Source of the DNA: Nocardia vermiculata NBRC 100427
Lineage (GTDB): Bacteria > Actinomycetota > Actinomycetes > Mycobacteriales > Mycobacteriaceae
Length of the DNA stretch: 64,000 bases
Reading direction: 5' to 3'
Assembly (NCBI RefSeq): GCF_001613265.1
Contig: NZ_BDCA01000019.1
Span: 94,147 to 158,146 of the forward strand
Both the position numbers and the translations under genes were made by a program. The notes below the pieces were generated by a model, which saw nothing but the letters and a program-made list of their open reading frames with translations, searched no databases and was not told where the DNA came from. Below, one piece after another: positions 52,263-60,608 of this stretch. The first letter of the stretch is position 1; every line of letters starts with the position of its first letter.

Positions 52263-53528
52263 GTGCCGAATACGACAGACGACCAGCAAGCCGGTGACCC
52301 GAACTATGTTGTCGGACTCGATCTCGCCGGCCGCCGCGTCGTCGTGGTGGGCGGCGGCTCGGTAGCTCAGCGGCGGCTCGGACTTCTCATCGCCAGTGGT
52401 GCCGATATCGAGGTGATCAGCCGCACCGTCACGCCCGCCGTCGAAGGGATGGCGACTTCCGGGCAGCTGCGGGTCTCGCAGCGTGCCTACGCCGACGGTG
52501 ACCTCGCCGACGCCTGGTACGCGATCGCCTGCACCGACGAACCCGACACCAATGCGGCCGTGGTCGAGGAGGCCACTCGCCGGCGCATCTTCTGTGTACG
52601 TGCCGACAACGCGCGTCTCGGGACCGCTGTCACCCCCGCCAGTGCCCGCTACGACGGGCTCACCCTCGCCGTCTTGGCCGGCGGGTATCACCGCCGGTCG
52701 GCGGCGGTGCGCACGGCCCTGCTCGAGGCATTGCAATCGGGGGTGGTGACCGACGATTCCGAACCGGTGGCGCCGGGCGTAGCCCTGGTGGGCGGCGGAC
52801 CGGGTGATCCCGATCTGATCACCGTGCGGGGTCGCCGGTTGTTGTCGCGCGCGGATCTCGTGGTGGCCGACCGGCTGGCGCCCCCGGAGTTGCTCGCCGA
52901 ACTCGGACCGGACGTGGAGGTCGTCGACGCGGCGAAGATCCCGTACGGGCGGGCCATGGCACAGGAGGCGATCAACACCGCCTTGATCGAAGGTGCCCAG
53001 TCGGGCAAGTTCGTGGTCCGGCTCAAGGGCGGTGACCCGTACGTCTTCGGCCGCGGCTTCGAGGAACTCGAGGCCTGCGTGGCCGCCGGGGTGGCGGTCA
53101 CGGTCGTGCCGGGCGTGACGTCGGCCATCTCGGTGCCCGCGCTGGCCGGTATTCCGGTCACCCACCGCGGAGTGACCCACGAATTCGTGGTGGTCAGCGG
53201 TCACATCGCGCCGGATCATCCGGATTCGCTGGTGGATTGGCCGGCATTGGCGCGGCTGCGTGGCACGCTGGTGCTGCTGATGGGGGTGGAACGGATCGAG
53301 AAGTTCGCCGACGCCCTGCGCGCGGGTGGTCGCGCCGCGGACACCCCGGTGACGGTGGTGCAGGAGGGCAGTCTGCGGACCCAACGGGTGCTGCGGGCGG
53401 ACCTGTCGACCGTCGCCGCCCGGGTGCGAGCCGAAGGTATCCGCCCGCCTGCGATCATCGTGATCGGTCCGACCGCCGGATTCACCGCCGGGGCGCCGGA
53501 GATCGATCGGTCCGGCGGACCGCAGTAG
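52263..53528 (+). CDS. cobA: CysG-like uroporphyrinogen-III C-methyltransferase with precorrin-2 dehydrogenase domain
   Basis: 421 residues. The N-terminal domain (about 15-165) is CysG-B-like with NAD-binding LDLAGRRVVVVGGGSVAQRRL. The C-terminal SUMT domain has GPGDPDLITVRGRRLL, RLKGGDPYVFGRGFEE (SAM site), PGVTSAISVPALAGIPVTHRG and SLRTQRVLRADL. It makes precorrin-2 for cobalamin and possibly sirohydrochlorin for siroheme. A ferrochelatase activity cannot be read from sequence. Start GTG 52263 directly follows a -10 hexamer at 8 nt. Matches Rv2847c by position, next to efpA. Confidence 0.94.
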   Translation: MPNTTDDQQAGDPNYVVGLDLAGRRVVVVGGGSVAQRRLGLLIASGADIEVISRTVTPAVEGMATSGQLRVSQRAYADGDLADAWYAIACTDEPDTNAAVVEEATRRRIFCVRADNARLGTAVTPASARYDGLTLAVLAGGYHRRSAAVRTALLEALQSGVVTDDSEPVAPGVALVGGGPGDPDLITVRGRRLLSRADLVVADRLAPPELLAELGPDVEVVDAAKIPYGRAMAQEAINTALIEGAQSGKFVVRLKGGDPYVFGRGFEELEACVAAGVAVTVVPGVTSAISVPALAGIPVTHRGVTHEFVVVSGHIAPDHPDSLVDWPALARLRGTLVLLMGVERIEKFADALRAGGRAADTPVTVVQEGSLRTQRVLRADLSTVAARVRAEGIRPPAIIVIGPTAGFTAGAPEIDRSGGPQ

Positions 53529-53659
53529 GACGTGCGCGCAGCGGTTCGTCCGACCGCGGACGGTGGCCGCAACCGGGCTGCCGAATTCGGTCGACTCGGG
53601 CGTTCGGCGCGGCCTGCGGGGGGCCGCTACGCGTGAGTATCTACAGTCCCGGTATCCGT

Positions 53660-53665
53660 TACAGT
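53660..53665 (+). promoter_or_regulatory. -10 element, leaderless type, of efpA
   Basis: TACAGT at 53660-53665, then 8 nt to GTG 53674; it selects this start over earlier in-frame codons at 53563 onward, which lie upstream of the promoter. Confidence 0.5.
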
Positions 53666-53673
53666 GGCTCACT

Positions 53674-55158
53674 GTGCTCGACAACCCCGCCGCGGCGATG
53701 CAGTATCCGGTGACGAAGCGGGCCTTCGGGCTGCCGATCCTGGTGCTGTCCGGACTGAACCTGATGGTCGTGCTCGACGGCACCGTCGTCATCTTCGCGA
53801 TCCCCCGCCTGCAGGAACAGATGGGCCTGTCCAGCGCCGCCAGTGCGTGGACGGTCACGGCCTACGGGCTACCGTTCGCAGGCCTGATGCTGCTGGGCGG
53901 CCGTCTCGGTGACGTCTTCGGCCGCAAGCGAATGCTGATTCTCGGCGTCACGCTGTTCACGGTCGCCTCCGCGCTGTGCGGTTCGGCCCAAACCGACTGG
54001 ATGCTGCTGGCGGCGCGCGCCGTGCAGGGCACCGGTGCGGCGATCGCCGCACCGACCGCGATGGCTTTGGTGGCCAGTACCTTCGCTCCCGGGCCGGCGC
54101 GTAACCAGGCGATCGCGATCTTCGGCTCGATGATGGCAATCGGTTCGGTCGGCGGCCTGGTGATCGGTGGCATGCTCACCCAGTTGAGCTGGCGCTGGAT
54201 CTTCCTCATCAACGTCCCGCTCGGCGCGCTGTTGATCCTGGGGGCGATCTTCCGGCTGCGCGACACCGAACATCTGCGGGCCAGGCTGGATGTTCAGGGC
54301 GCCATCCTGGGCACACTCGGATGCGTCGCGATCGTCTTCGCCGCGACCGAAGGCCCCGAGATGGGATGGGGCAGTCCGTACATCATCGGCTCGGCCATCG
54401 CCGGGTTGCTGCTACTGGCGGTATTCGTCGTCGTCGAGCGCACCGCCGACAATCCGCTGCTGCCGTGGTCACTGTTCGACAAGCGCGACCGCGTGATGAC
54501 GTTCATCGCATGTGTGCTGGCCGGTGGCGCCATGGGGGCGATGACCTATTTCGTCGCGCAATTCCTGCAGAACGTGCTCGGCTACACCCCGTTGATGGCG
54601 GGTGTGGCCGCGATCCCGTTCACCGTCGGCGTCGGCCTGGGCGGTGCGGTGTCGTCCAAGGCCGCCATGCTGATCCAGCCGCGCTGGTTGTTGAGCGGTT
54701 CGGCCCTGTTCCTCGCTGCGGGCCTGTTCTACAGCTCGACCCTGGACTCCACGGTCGACTATTTTCCGACGTTGGTGATTCTGTTGCCGCTGATCGGGTT
54801 CGGCGTCGGCATCGTCATGGTGGTGGTGCCGCTGTGCCTGCTCGTCGGTGTGGAAGTGGACAATATCGGTCCGCTGACCGCGATCGGGCAGATGGCGTTC
54901 AATCTGGGCGGGCCGGTCGCGATCGGCCTGCTGAGCCCTATCGCCCTGTCACGCACCCTGTCGATGGGCGGCGGCTCCGACCGCCCCGCCCCCGGGGACA
55001 CCGTGCAGATCGACGCATTGAGCAGTGGTTACACCTTGGTGCTGTTCGTCTGCTCACTGGTGGCCGTCGCGATCGCGGTGGTGACGGTGACCCTGCGCTA
55101 CACCCCGCAACAGCTGGCCCAGGCTCAGCATGCGCAGGAGGAAGCGCAGCAGGCCTGA
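53674..55158 (+). CDS. efpA: EfpA-type MFS efflux transporter (DHA2, 14 helices)
   Basis: 494 residues with 14 predicted membrane helices, of the drug:H+ antiporter-2 (EmrB/QacA) family. Motifs: LMVVLDGTVVIFAIPRLQ in helix 1, GGRLGDVFGRKRMLILG (loop 2-3), and AARAVQGTGAAIAAPTAMAL (antiporter motif C region). It occupies the place of EfpA (Rv2846c) between cysG and proS in M. tuberculosis and shares its overall length. EfpA is an essential, drug- and lipid-related pump in mycobacteria; substrate in this organism is not known. GTG 53674 is chosen on the -10 spacing. Confidence 0.92.
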   Translation: MLDNPAAAMQYPVTKRAFGLPILVLSGLNLMVVLDGTVVIFAIPRLQEQMGLSSAASAWTVTAYGLPFAGLMLLGGRLGDVFGRKRMLILGVTLFTVASALCGSAQTDWMLLAARAVQGTGAAIAAPTAMALVASTFAPGPARNQAIAIFGSMMAIGSVGGLVIGGMLTQLSWRWIFLINVPLGALLILGAIFRLRDTEHLRARLDVQGAILGTLGCVAIVFAATEGPEMGWGSPYIIGSAIAGLLLLAVFVVVERTADNPLLPWSLFDKRDRVMTFIACVLAGGAMGAMTYFVAQFLQNVLGYTPLMAGVAAIPFTVGVGLGGAVSSKAAMLIQPRWLLSGSALFLAAGLFYSSTLDSTVDYFPTLVILLPLIGFGVGIVMVVVPLCLLVGVEVDNIGPLTAIGQMAFNLGGPVAIGLLSPIALSRTLSMGGGSDRPAPGDTVQIDALSSGYTLVLFVCSLVAVAIAVVTVTLRYTPQQLAQAQHAQEEAQQA

Positions 55159-55205
55159 CAGCGCCGGTGACCTCGGCGGCACGGGTGGCGGAGTCGACAG
55201 CCCGA

Positions 55206-55223
55206 ATCGGTGGCGTCACCGAT
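55206..55223. terminator. Short hairpin between convergent efpA and ankyrin gene
   Basis: ATCGGTG (55206-55212), loop GCGT, CACCGAT (55217-55223), a perfect 7-bp stem located 48 bp after the efpA stop and before the stop of the convergent ankyrin gene. Confidence 0.45.
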
Positions 55224-55256
55224 CCCTCGAAACCGCTACGGTTCGCCGGTCGCGTG

Positions 55257-55652
55257 TCAGCGGTCGCCGAACAGGTCCAGCAGTTCGGTCTTGCCGAACA
55301 TCGTCGCGGAGTCGCGGGCCGAGGGGGTACCGGCATCGGGGTCGGCTCCGGCGTCCAGTAGCGCCCGCACGATCTCGTCCTCACCCTTGAAGACGGCGCC
55401 CGCGATCGGGGTCTGGCCGCGGTCGTTGGGCCGGTCCGGGTCGGCCCCGCGCTCGAGCAGAGCAACCACCGTGGCAGCGTGCCCGTGGTACGCGGCGAGC
55501 ATCAGCAGGGTGTCACCGCGATCGTTGGAGAGGTTCACCGGGACCCCGGCGTCGAGGTAGGTGGCGAGGGTATCGACGGCTCCGCTGCGCGCCGTGTCGA
55601 ACAACCTGGTGGCCAGCTCGACCACGTCCGGATCCACATCGTCGGCTGCCAT
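55257..55652 (-). CDS. Ankyrin-repeat protein
   Basis: 131 residues with about three ankyrin repeats (NLSNDRGDTLLMLAAYHGHAATVVALLERGADP, read with the following DRGQTPIAGAVFKGE and LLDAGADPD) after a short helical lead VVELATRLFDTARSGAVDTLA. Ankyrin repeats mediate protein-protein contacts; no catalytic domain is attached. Position beside efpA does not suggest a partner. ATG at 55652. Confidence 0.9.
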   Translation of the reverse strand: MAADDVDPDVVELATRLFDTARSGAVDTLATYLDAGVPVNLSNDRGDTLLMLAAYHGHAATVVALLERGADPDRPNDRGQTPIAGAVFKGEDEIVRALLDAGADPDAGTPSARDSATMFGKTELLDLFGDR

Positions 55653-55717
55653 CCGCCTTTCCTACCACGAACCCACACAACTGCCGGGCGCGAGTGCACG
55701 GGGCCGGAGCCGGCTGC

Positions 55718-57271
55718 TCAGTTGTAGGCGCGGGCGACACCGTCGAGAAGGTGTTCGAGAGTGTCGTAGGTGGGCGTGTCGACCACATCGACCAGATCCC
55801 GCGCGACCGGGACCCGATGGTCGGCAACCACGCCGGCGAAGGCCGAGGGGTCCGCGGTGCGGAAGCCGTGTTCGGCGGCCAGTCGCTGCAACACCGGATC
55901 GGTACTCAGCAGCCGCCCGATGCGGTCTCCGGTGGGGCTGAACGGGATCAGGGTGTGCCGGGACAGCACGGTCGGCGACGGGTAGGCCAGGACCGCGTCG
56001 GCGGGCAGCTTTCCGGCGATCGCCGCTTCGACGAACTGCGACTCGTAACCCCACACCATCGGGGTCGGACCCATTCCGCCGGCGAGATATTCGGCGAACG
56101 GCCCCGCGCTGGAATTGTCGGTGTAACCCTGTCCGGTGAACAGCCGCGACACCTTCGACAACACGAACTGCTCGGCCGTCGATCCACGCACGATCGCGTC
56201 GTCGTTGGCGACATAGGCGGCCACCGCCAGGTACATGGCCGCAGAGTTGGAGGTGCGTGGGTCGGTGGTCGAGATCAGGACGTTCTTCCGCACCGGGTAC
56301 GCGGTGTTGCCGGGCAGCCGGTCCCACTGCACGCCCTGCTGGGCGAGTGCGAGATAGCGCCGCATGTCGAACGCCGGCACCGGTCCGGGGCGGACGATTC
56401 CGGCGCGGGTCAGTGCCTCGGCGATCGGACGGAAGGTCGCGATCACCATGGGCGAGGAGAACGGCGTGTATTTCGTGGTGATCGCGCGCTCGCGCTGAAT
56501 CCGTTCGGCCGCCAAGCTGCTGGACGGGAACGCGAAATCCGCGCCGGAGAGGTCCACCGTCGTCGCGATCTGCCGCGACCCGGCGGGCTCGACCTCGAGC
56601 CGAATACCGTTGCGGGCCAGCGCCTCCACCACTGCGGGGTCCCGGAAGAAGCTCAACTTCTCCGACCCCACCACGCCACGTGCGGTCACCACGGCGGCCG
56701 CGGGGGAGGGGGCGGCATCGTTGTTGTTGCGGAAACCGGCGACGGCAATCACGGCCACCAGCAGCACCACCACGATTGCGGCCGCACCGGCTGTCGCAGC
56801 GATGTGGTGACGCCGCAGCGTCGCAACGAGTGTGCGCTTTGCTGCGCCGGGTCGCGGCGGGATGCTCCCGGTTTGCGCTGTGGTGGCCGGCGTGGTCTCG
56901 ACCGACGACCCGGCCCCGACCGCGACGGCTGCCGAGGGCTCCTCCGCGACGTCGGATGGTGCGTCGCCCGAGTCTTCGGAGTGCTGCTTCGTCTCACTCG
57001 CCTCCGCGGCCTCCGGCGGAACATCCTGTGCCGCAGGCACTTCTGCCTCCGGCTGTCGCCGGCTCGGCGGCGGCTCCCGCAGTTCCCGGTGCGCGATGCG
57101 CTCGACGAGGATCGGCACGAAATCGCGCACGGTGTGGCCGTCGAATCGCCGCCGCACCCGGCCGACGACATCGTGCACATGGTCGGCGGAATGATTGCCG
57201 TCGTAATGATCGACGAGACGACTTGTCAACTGGCGCAGTGCCTTTTCTTCACGGTCGGTGGCCTCGTCCAT
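55718..57271 (-). CDS. Membrane-anchored solute-binding-like protein with N-terminal three-helix domain
   Basis: 517 residues. Residues 8-64 form a cytoplasmic helical domain (RQLTSRLVDHYDGNHSADHV, VRRRFDGHTVRDFVPILVER) like three-helix bundles of other actinobacterial regulators; an Ala/Pro/Glu-rich linker follows; one membrane helix spans about 160-180; the rest is an extracytoplasmic domain resembling periplasmic binding proteins (VVGSEKLSFFRDPAVVEALARN, NVLISTTDPRTSNSAAMYLA, GMGPTPMVWGYESQFVE). No transporter genes are adjacent. ATG 57271 has GAGGAG 6 nt before it; ATG 57289 is inferior. It might report extracellular ligand binding inward, which is inference. Confidence 0.82.
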   Translation of the reverse strand: MDEATDREEKALRQLTSRLVDHYDGNHSADHVHDVVGRVRRRFDGHTVRDFVPILVERIAHRELREPPPSRRQPEAEVPAAQDVPPEAAEASETKQHSEDSGDAPSDVAEEPSAAVAVGAGSSVETTPATTAQTGSIPPRPGAAKRTLVATLRRHHIAATAGAAAIVVVLLVAVIAVAGFRNNNDAAPSPAAAVVTARGVVGSEKLSFFRDPAVVEALARNGIRLEVEPAGSRQIATTVDLSGADFAFPSSSLAAERIQRERAITTKYTPFSSPMVIATFRPIAEALTRAGIVRPGPVPAFDMRRYLALAQQGVQWDRLPGNTAYPVRKNVLISTTDPRTSNSAAMYLAVAAYVANDDAIVRGSTAEQFVLSKVSRLFTGQGYTDNSSAGPFAEYLAGGMGPTPMVWGYESQFVEAAIAGKLPADAVLAYPSPTVLSRHTLIPFSPTGDRIGRLLSTDPVLQRLAAEHGFRTADPSAFAGVVADHRVPVARDLVDVVDTPTYDTLEHLLDGVARAYN

Positions 57272-57440
57272 GCCGAACTCCTCGCCCATTGTTTCCAGCA
57301 GCCGCGGCCGACCGGCCGTGCCGAGCAAACGATAAGCGAGGTGAAACCACCTGGCGTACCACCCGATGTGTGGTCGGATGCCAGGAAAGATGCTGGTATT
57401 CGCCGATTGTCGGACAAAAGTGAATGCTCGGCGGAGTCAG

Positions 57441-57460
57441 GAATTCCGGACGAATTCCGG
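57441..57460. repeat. Two GAATTCCGG copies at one-helical-turn spacing
   Basis: GAATTCCGG occurs at 57441 and 57452, 11 bp apart, upstream of the solute-binding-like gene (start 57271) in a less GC-rich 209-bp gap. Candidate binding site for a regulator of that gene. Confidence 0.35.
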
Positions 57461-57480
57461 CACCGGTCACCGGGAGTTAA

Positions 57481-58245
57481 TCAGGTGAGTACCAGCAATT
57501 CGCTCGAGGACGCAATTTCCACCCGCAGGCCCGCCTTTTCGGCAATGCGGGCCAGTGCGCGGATATCGGAGGGTTCGGCGCGGGTGGACACCAGGGCGCG
57601 GGCGAGCAGACCCTTGTGATGTTTGTTGAAATGGCTCACCACGGTGCGGCTGCCGTCCGGCCGTTCTGTCAGCACCGTCGCGGTCACCGCACCGGGCAGC
57701 CGCCCGAGTTGCTGATAGCTGCCCGAGCGTAGATCGACGACGAGATCTCCCGCCGTGGCTTCCCGCAGCGCGGGGGCCAGCACCGGCTTCCACATTGCGG
57801 CCAGGGTGGGCATACCCGGCAACTTCGAACCACCGGAGAGCCGGTAGCCGGGAATTGCGTCCCCCGCCCGCACCACGCCGAACAGCGCCGAACCGATCGC
57901 GAGCCGCGTCTGCGCGCGTGCATGCTGCGCCTTGGTCAACGACCCGGCGTCCAGCGCGTCGTAGAGCACGCCGGTGTAGCGCTCGAGTGCCGGTGTGGTC
58001 GCGGCCGTCCGCAGCGCGGTATTGCGCGCGAGCGCGGTCTGCAAACCTTCCGCATTGCCGGCGCGAGCTTTACCCAGCCCCAACGCCACCCGTGCTGCCT
58101 CCGCGTCGCCCGACAACTCGATCAGTTCGGTGATCAGTTTGTCCCGCACCGCGGTGAGCTGCGGTAACCACAGCGAATCCAGTTCGAGCGGACCGAGCGT
58201 TCCGCCGTCGGACTTGGTTTCGGAAGGAGGCAGAATCACCAGCAC
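57481..58245 (-). CDS. yaaA: YaaA-like peroxide stress protein
   Basis: 254 residues of the YaaA/DUF328 family, DNA-binding proteins that in E. coli lower intracellular iron during H2O2 stress. N-terminal VILPPSETKSDGG and central RTRLAIGSALFGVVRAGDAIPGYRLSGGSK (here partly quoted: GDAIPGYRLSGGSKLPG) are typical, as is VVSHFNKHHKGLLARALV near the end. GTG at 58245: TACCGT on the minus strand (58259-58254) ends 8 nt before it. The gene is divergent from proS over a 58-bp gap with both -10 elements visible. Confidence 0.9.
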   Translation of the reverse strand: MLVILPPSETKSDGGTLGPLELDSLWLPQLTAVRDKLITELIELSGDAEAARVALGLGKARAGNAEGLQTALARNTALRTAATTPALERYTGVLYDALDAGSLTKAQHARAQTRLAIGSALFGVVRAGDAIPGYRLSGGSKLPGMPTLAAMWKPVLAPALREATAGDLVVDLRSGSYQQLGRLPGAVTATVLTERPDGSRTVVSHFNKHHKGLLARALVSTRAEPSDIRALARIAEKAGLRVEIASSSELLVLT

Positions 58246-58253
58246 GAGCGGAT

Positions 58254-58259
58254 ACGGTA
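58254..58259 (-). promoter_or_regulatory. -10 element, leaderless type, of yaaA
   Basis: TACCGT on the minus strand, 8 nt before GTG 58245. Confidence 0.4.
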
Positions 58260-58289
58260 ATGCCTTGTGAGCATCCGTGCAGCAGGGGC

Positions 58290-58295
58290 TACTCT
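58290..58295 (+). promoter_or_regulatory. -10 element, leaderless type, of proS
   Basis: TACTCT on the plus strand, 8 nt before GTG 58304; favours that start over an ATG-like frame opening at 58277. Confidence 0.5.
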
Positions 58296-58303
58296 GTGCA
58301 TCC

Positions 58304-60061
58304 GTGATCACCCGTCTCTCACATCTGTTCCTGCGCACCCTGCGCGACGATCCCGCCGACGCCGAGGTACCGAGCCACAAACTTCTGGTCCGCGCCGGAT
58401 ATGTGCGCCGGATCGCTCCGGGCGTCTACTCGTGGTTGCCGCTGGGCCTGAAGGTGTTGCGCCGGGTGGAGAACGTGGTGCGCGAAGAGATGGACGCCAT
58501 CGGCGGCCAGGAGATTCTGCTGCCGGCCCTGCTGCCGCGCGAGCCCTACGAGACCACCAACCGCTGGACCGAATACGGTGACGCCCTGTTCCGCGTGCAG
58601 GACCGGAAGGGTGCGGACATGTTGCTCGGACCGACCCACGAGGAACTGTTCGCGCTGACGGTCAAGGGCGAATACAACTCCTACAAGGACCTGCCGGTCC
58701 GGCTGTACCAGATCCAGACCAAATATCGCGACGAGGAGCGGCCCCGCGCCGGAATCCTGCGCGGGCGCGAATTCGTCATGAAGGACTCCTACTCGTTCGA
58801 TCTCGACGAGGACGGTCTGAAGGCCAGCTACGCCGCGCACCGCGAGGCATATCAGCGCATCTTCTCCCGGTTGGGTGTCGAATACGTGATCGTCGCCGCC
58901 ACCTCGGGTGCGATGGGCGGCAGCGCGTCCGAAGAGTTCCTGGCGAGCAGCCCCAACGGTGAGGACACGTATGTGACCTGCCGTGAATCCGGGTATGCCG
59001 CGAATGTCGAGGCGGTCGTGACACCCGCTCCGGAGCCGATCCCCGTGGCCGGGCAGCCGGCGGCGGTCGAACACGACACCCCCGGCACTCCGACGATCGC
59101 CGCACTGGTCGACTGGGCCAACGAGGCCGGTATCGCCGAGCAGTTCGGGCGGCCGGTCACCGCGGCGGACACGCTGAAGAACGTGATGGTGAAGCTGCGC
59201 CATCCCGACGGCAAGTCCGAGATCGTCGGCATCGGCATCCCCGGTGACCGCGAGGTCGATGCCAAACGACTCGAAGCGAGCCTGGAGCCGGCCGAGGCCG
59301 AACTGCTCACCGACGCGGATTTCGCCGCCAACCCGTTCCTGGTGAAGGGCTACATCGGCCCGAAGGCGCTGCTGAACAACGGTGTCCGCTATCTGGTCGA
59401 CCCGCGTGTCGTGACCGGCACCGCGTGGATCACCGGGGCGGACTCGGCAGGTAAACATGTCGTCGGACTGGTCGCGGGCCGCGATTTCACGCCCGACGGC
59501 ACCATCGAGGCCGCCGAGGTACGCGACGGCGATCCCTCACCCGACGGCCGGGGCGCGCTGCATGCGGCACGCGGTATCGAGATCGCCCACATCTTCCAGC
59601 TCGGCTACAAGTACACCGATGCGTTCGAGGTCGACGTGCTCGGCGAGAACGGAAAGCCGGTCCGCCTGATCCAGGGCTCCTACGGTGTCGGTGTCTCCCG
59701 CATGGTCGCGGTGATCGCCGAGCAGATGCACGACGAGAAGGGACTGCGCTGGCCCGCCGAGGCGGCGCCGTTCGATATCCACGTGGTGATCGCCAACAAG
59801 GACGCCGCCGCCCGTGCGGGTGCCGAGGAAGTCGTCGCCGGTCTGCACGCGCAGGGCCTGGAGGTGCTGTTCGACGATCGCACCGCGTCACCCGGCGTGA
59901 AGTTCAAGGATGCCGAATTGCTCGGTATGCCATGGATTCTCGTGGTCGGCCGCGGCTGGAGCGAGGGCAAGGTCGAACTGCGTAATCGCCTGACCGGCGC
60001 GGCCGAGGACATCGCGGCCGATGCGGCGGTGCAGACCGTGGTCGCCAAGCTCCGCGGCTGA
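58304..60061 (+). CDS. proS: Prolyl-tRNA synthetase (bacterial type with editing domain)
   Basis: 585 residues, class II synthetase charging tRNA-Pro. Motif 2 region KTKYRDEERPRAGILRGREFVMKDSYSF is recognisable in part (RDEERPRAGILRGREFVMKD), motif 3 lies in GSYGVGVSRMVAVIAEQ, the INS editing domain fills about 225-385, and the anticodon-binding domain is C-terminal (GLEVLFDDRTASPGVKFKDA). Start GTG 58304 from promoter spacing. A 16-bp perfect inverted repeat follows the stop. Same neighbourhood as Rv2845c. Confidence 0.97.
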   Translation: MITRLSHLFLRTLRDDPADAEVPSHKLLVRAGYVRRIAPGVYSWLPLGLKVLRRVENVVREEMDAIGGQEILLPALLPREPYETTNRWTEYGDALFRVQDRKGADMLLGPTHEELFALTVKGEYNSYKDLPVRLYQIQTKYRDEERPRAGILRGREFVMKDSYSFDLDEDGLKASYAAHREAYQRIFSRLGVEYVIVAATSGAMGGSASEEFLASSPNGEDTYVTCRESGYAANVEAVVTPAPEPIPVAGQPAAVEHDTPGTPTIAALVDWANEAGIAEQFGRPVTAADTLKNVMVKLRHPDGKSEIVGIGIPGDREVDAKRLEASLEPAEAELLTDADFAANPFLVKGYIGPKALLNNGVRYLVDPRVVTGTAWITGADSAGKHVVGLVAGRDFTPDGTIEAAEVRDGDPSPDGRGALHAARGIEIAHIFQLGYKYTDAFEVDVLGENGKPVRLIQGSYGVGVSRMVAVIAEQMHDEKGLRWPAEAAPFDIHVVIANKDAAARAGAEEVVAGLHAQGLEVLFDDRTASPGVKFKDAELLGMPWILVVGRGWSEGKVELRNRLTGAAEDIAADAAVQTVVAKLRG

Positions 60062-60065
60062 TCAC

Positions 60066-60111
60066 CGGGCCCGCGGCCGACCGCCGGGTGCGGTAGTCGG
60101 CCGCGGGCCCG
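60066..60111. terminator. Perfect 16-bp stem hairpin after proS
   Basis: Left arm 60066-60081 (CGGGCCCGCGGCCGAC), 14-nt loop, right arm 60096-60111, fully complementary; between the stops of convergent proS and the DUF4439 gene. Strongest terminator candidate in the window. Confidence 0.72.
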
Positions 60112-60145
60112 CTGCGGTGGGTCACCGGGCTCGTCCGGCGCCGGC

Positions 60146-60577
60146 TCAGGGGCGGCCGGGAAATGCGGTCGTGGCCGGGCTCACCCCGAGGATGGCCTGC
60201 CAGGTGGCCGTGCGCACCGCGCATTCGGTGAGGGCCTCGATTCCCTTCCCGCGTAGTTCGGCGGTGGTGGCCCGTTCCACCACCGAGCGCCACACGATCG
60301 CGGTATCGGATTCCACGGTCACCGCGAGCTTCGCCGCGGGTATCGGATTGTCGACGGGGAACGGCGGGGTGTAGGCCGCGGCGGGAGCCGGGACGTCCGC
60401 GCCCGCCGCCTCGAGCATGTCGACGAGGGCATCGCGGCGCGCCCGGTGCGCGGCGGTGTACTCGGCGACGATGTCCGCGCGGGTCGGGGAGGCGTAGGCG
60501 GCGATCAAACCGTAGGCGTACACCGCGGTGTATTCGGCGTTCAGCGCCTCGAGCAGGACCTGCTGATCGGTACTCAC
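60146..60577 (-). CDS. DUF4439 ferritin-like domain protein, cytoplasmic
   Basis: 143 residues, helical ferritin-like domain: QVLLEALNAEYTAVYAYGLIAAY, TAAHRARRDALVDML and a C-terminal SVVERATTAELRGKGIEALTECAV. The Glu and His positions could hold metal but the di-iron motif is not complete enough to claim activity. GTG 60577 is preceded by AAAGGA. It lies 31 bp after a related lipoprotein gene on the same strand; the pair corresponds to Rv2844/Rv2843 near proS in M. tuberculosis. Confidence 0.82.
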   Translation of the reverse strand: MSTDQQVLLEALNAEYTAVYAYGLIAAYASPTRADIVAEYTAAHRARRDALVDMLEAAGADVPAPAAAYTPPFPVDNPIPAAKLAVTVESDTAIVWRSVVERATTAELRGKGIEALTECAVRTATWQAILGVSPATTAFPGRP

Positions 60578-60608
60578 ACGAATCCTTTCCGGCGTGTGGG
60601 GGAGATGT

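Noticed and set aside
36237..53528. Cobalamin riboswitch in front of cobalamin genes
   Set aside because: The gaps before cobQ, the chelatase gene and cobA are too short or lack a B12-box-like conserved core; cobA and the chelatase appear leaderless.
55694..57619. 641-codon plus-strand open frame opposite the solute-binding-like gene
   Set aside because: His/Arg/Gly-rich, no domain or ribosome-binding site; the minus-strand gene has a clear signal, membrane helix and domain pattern.
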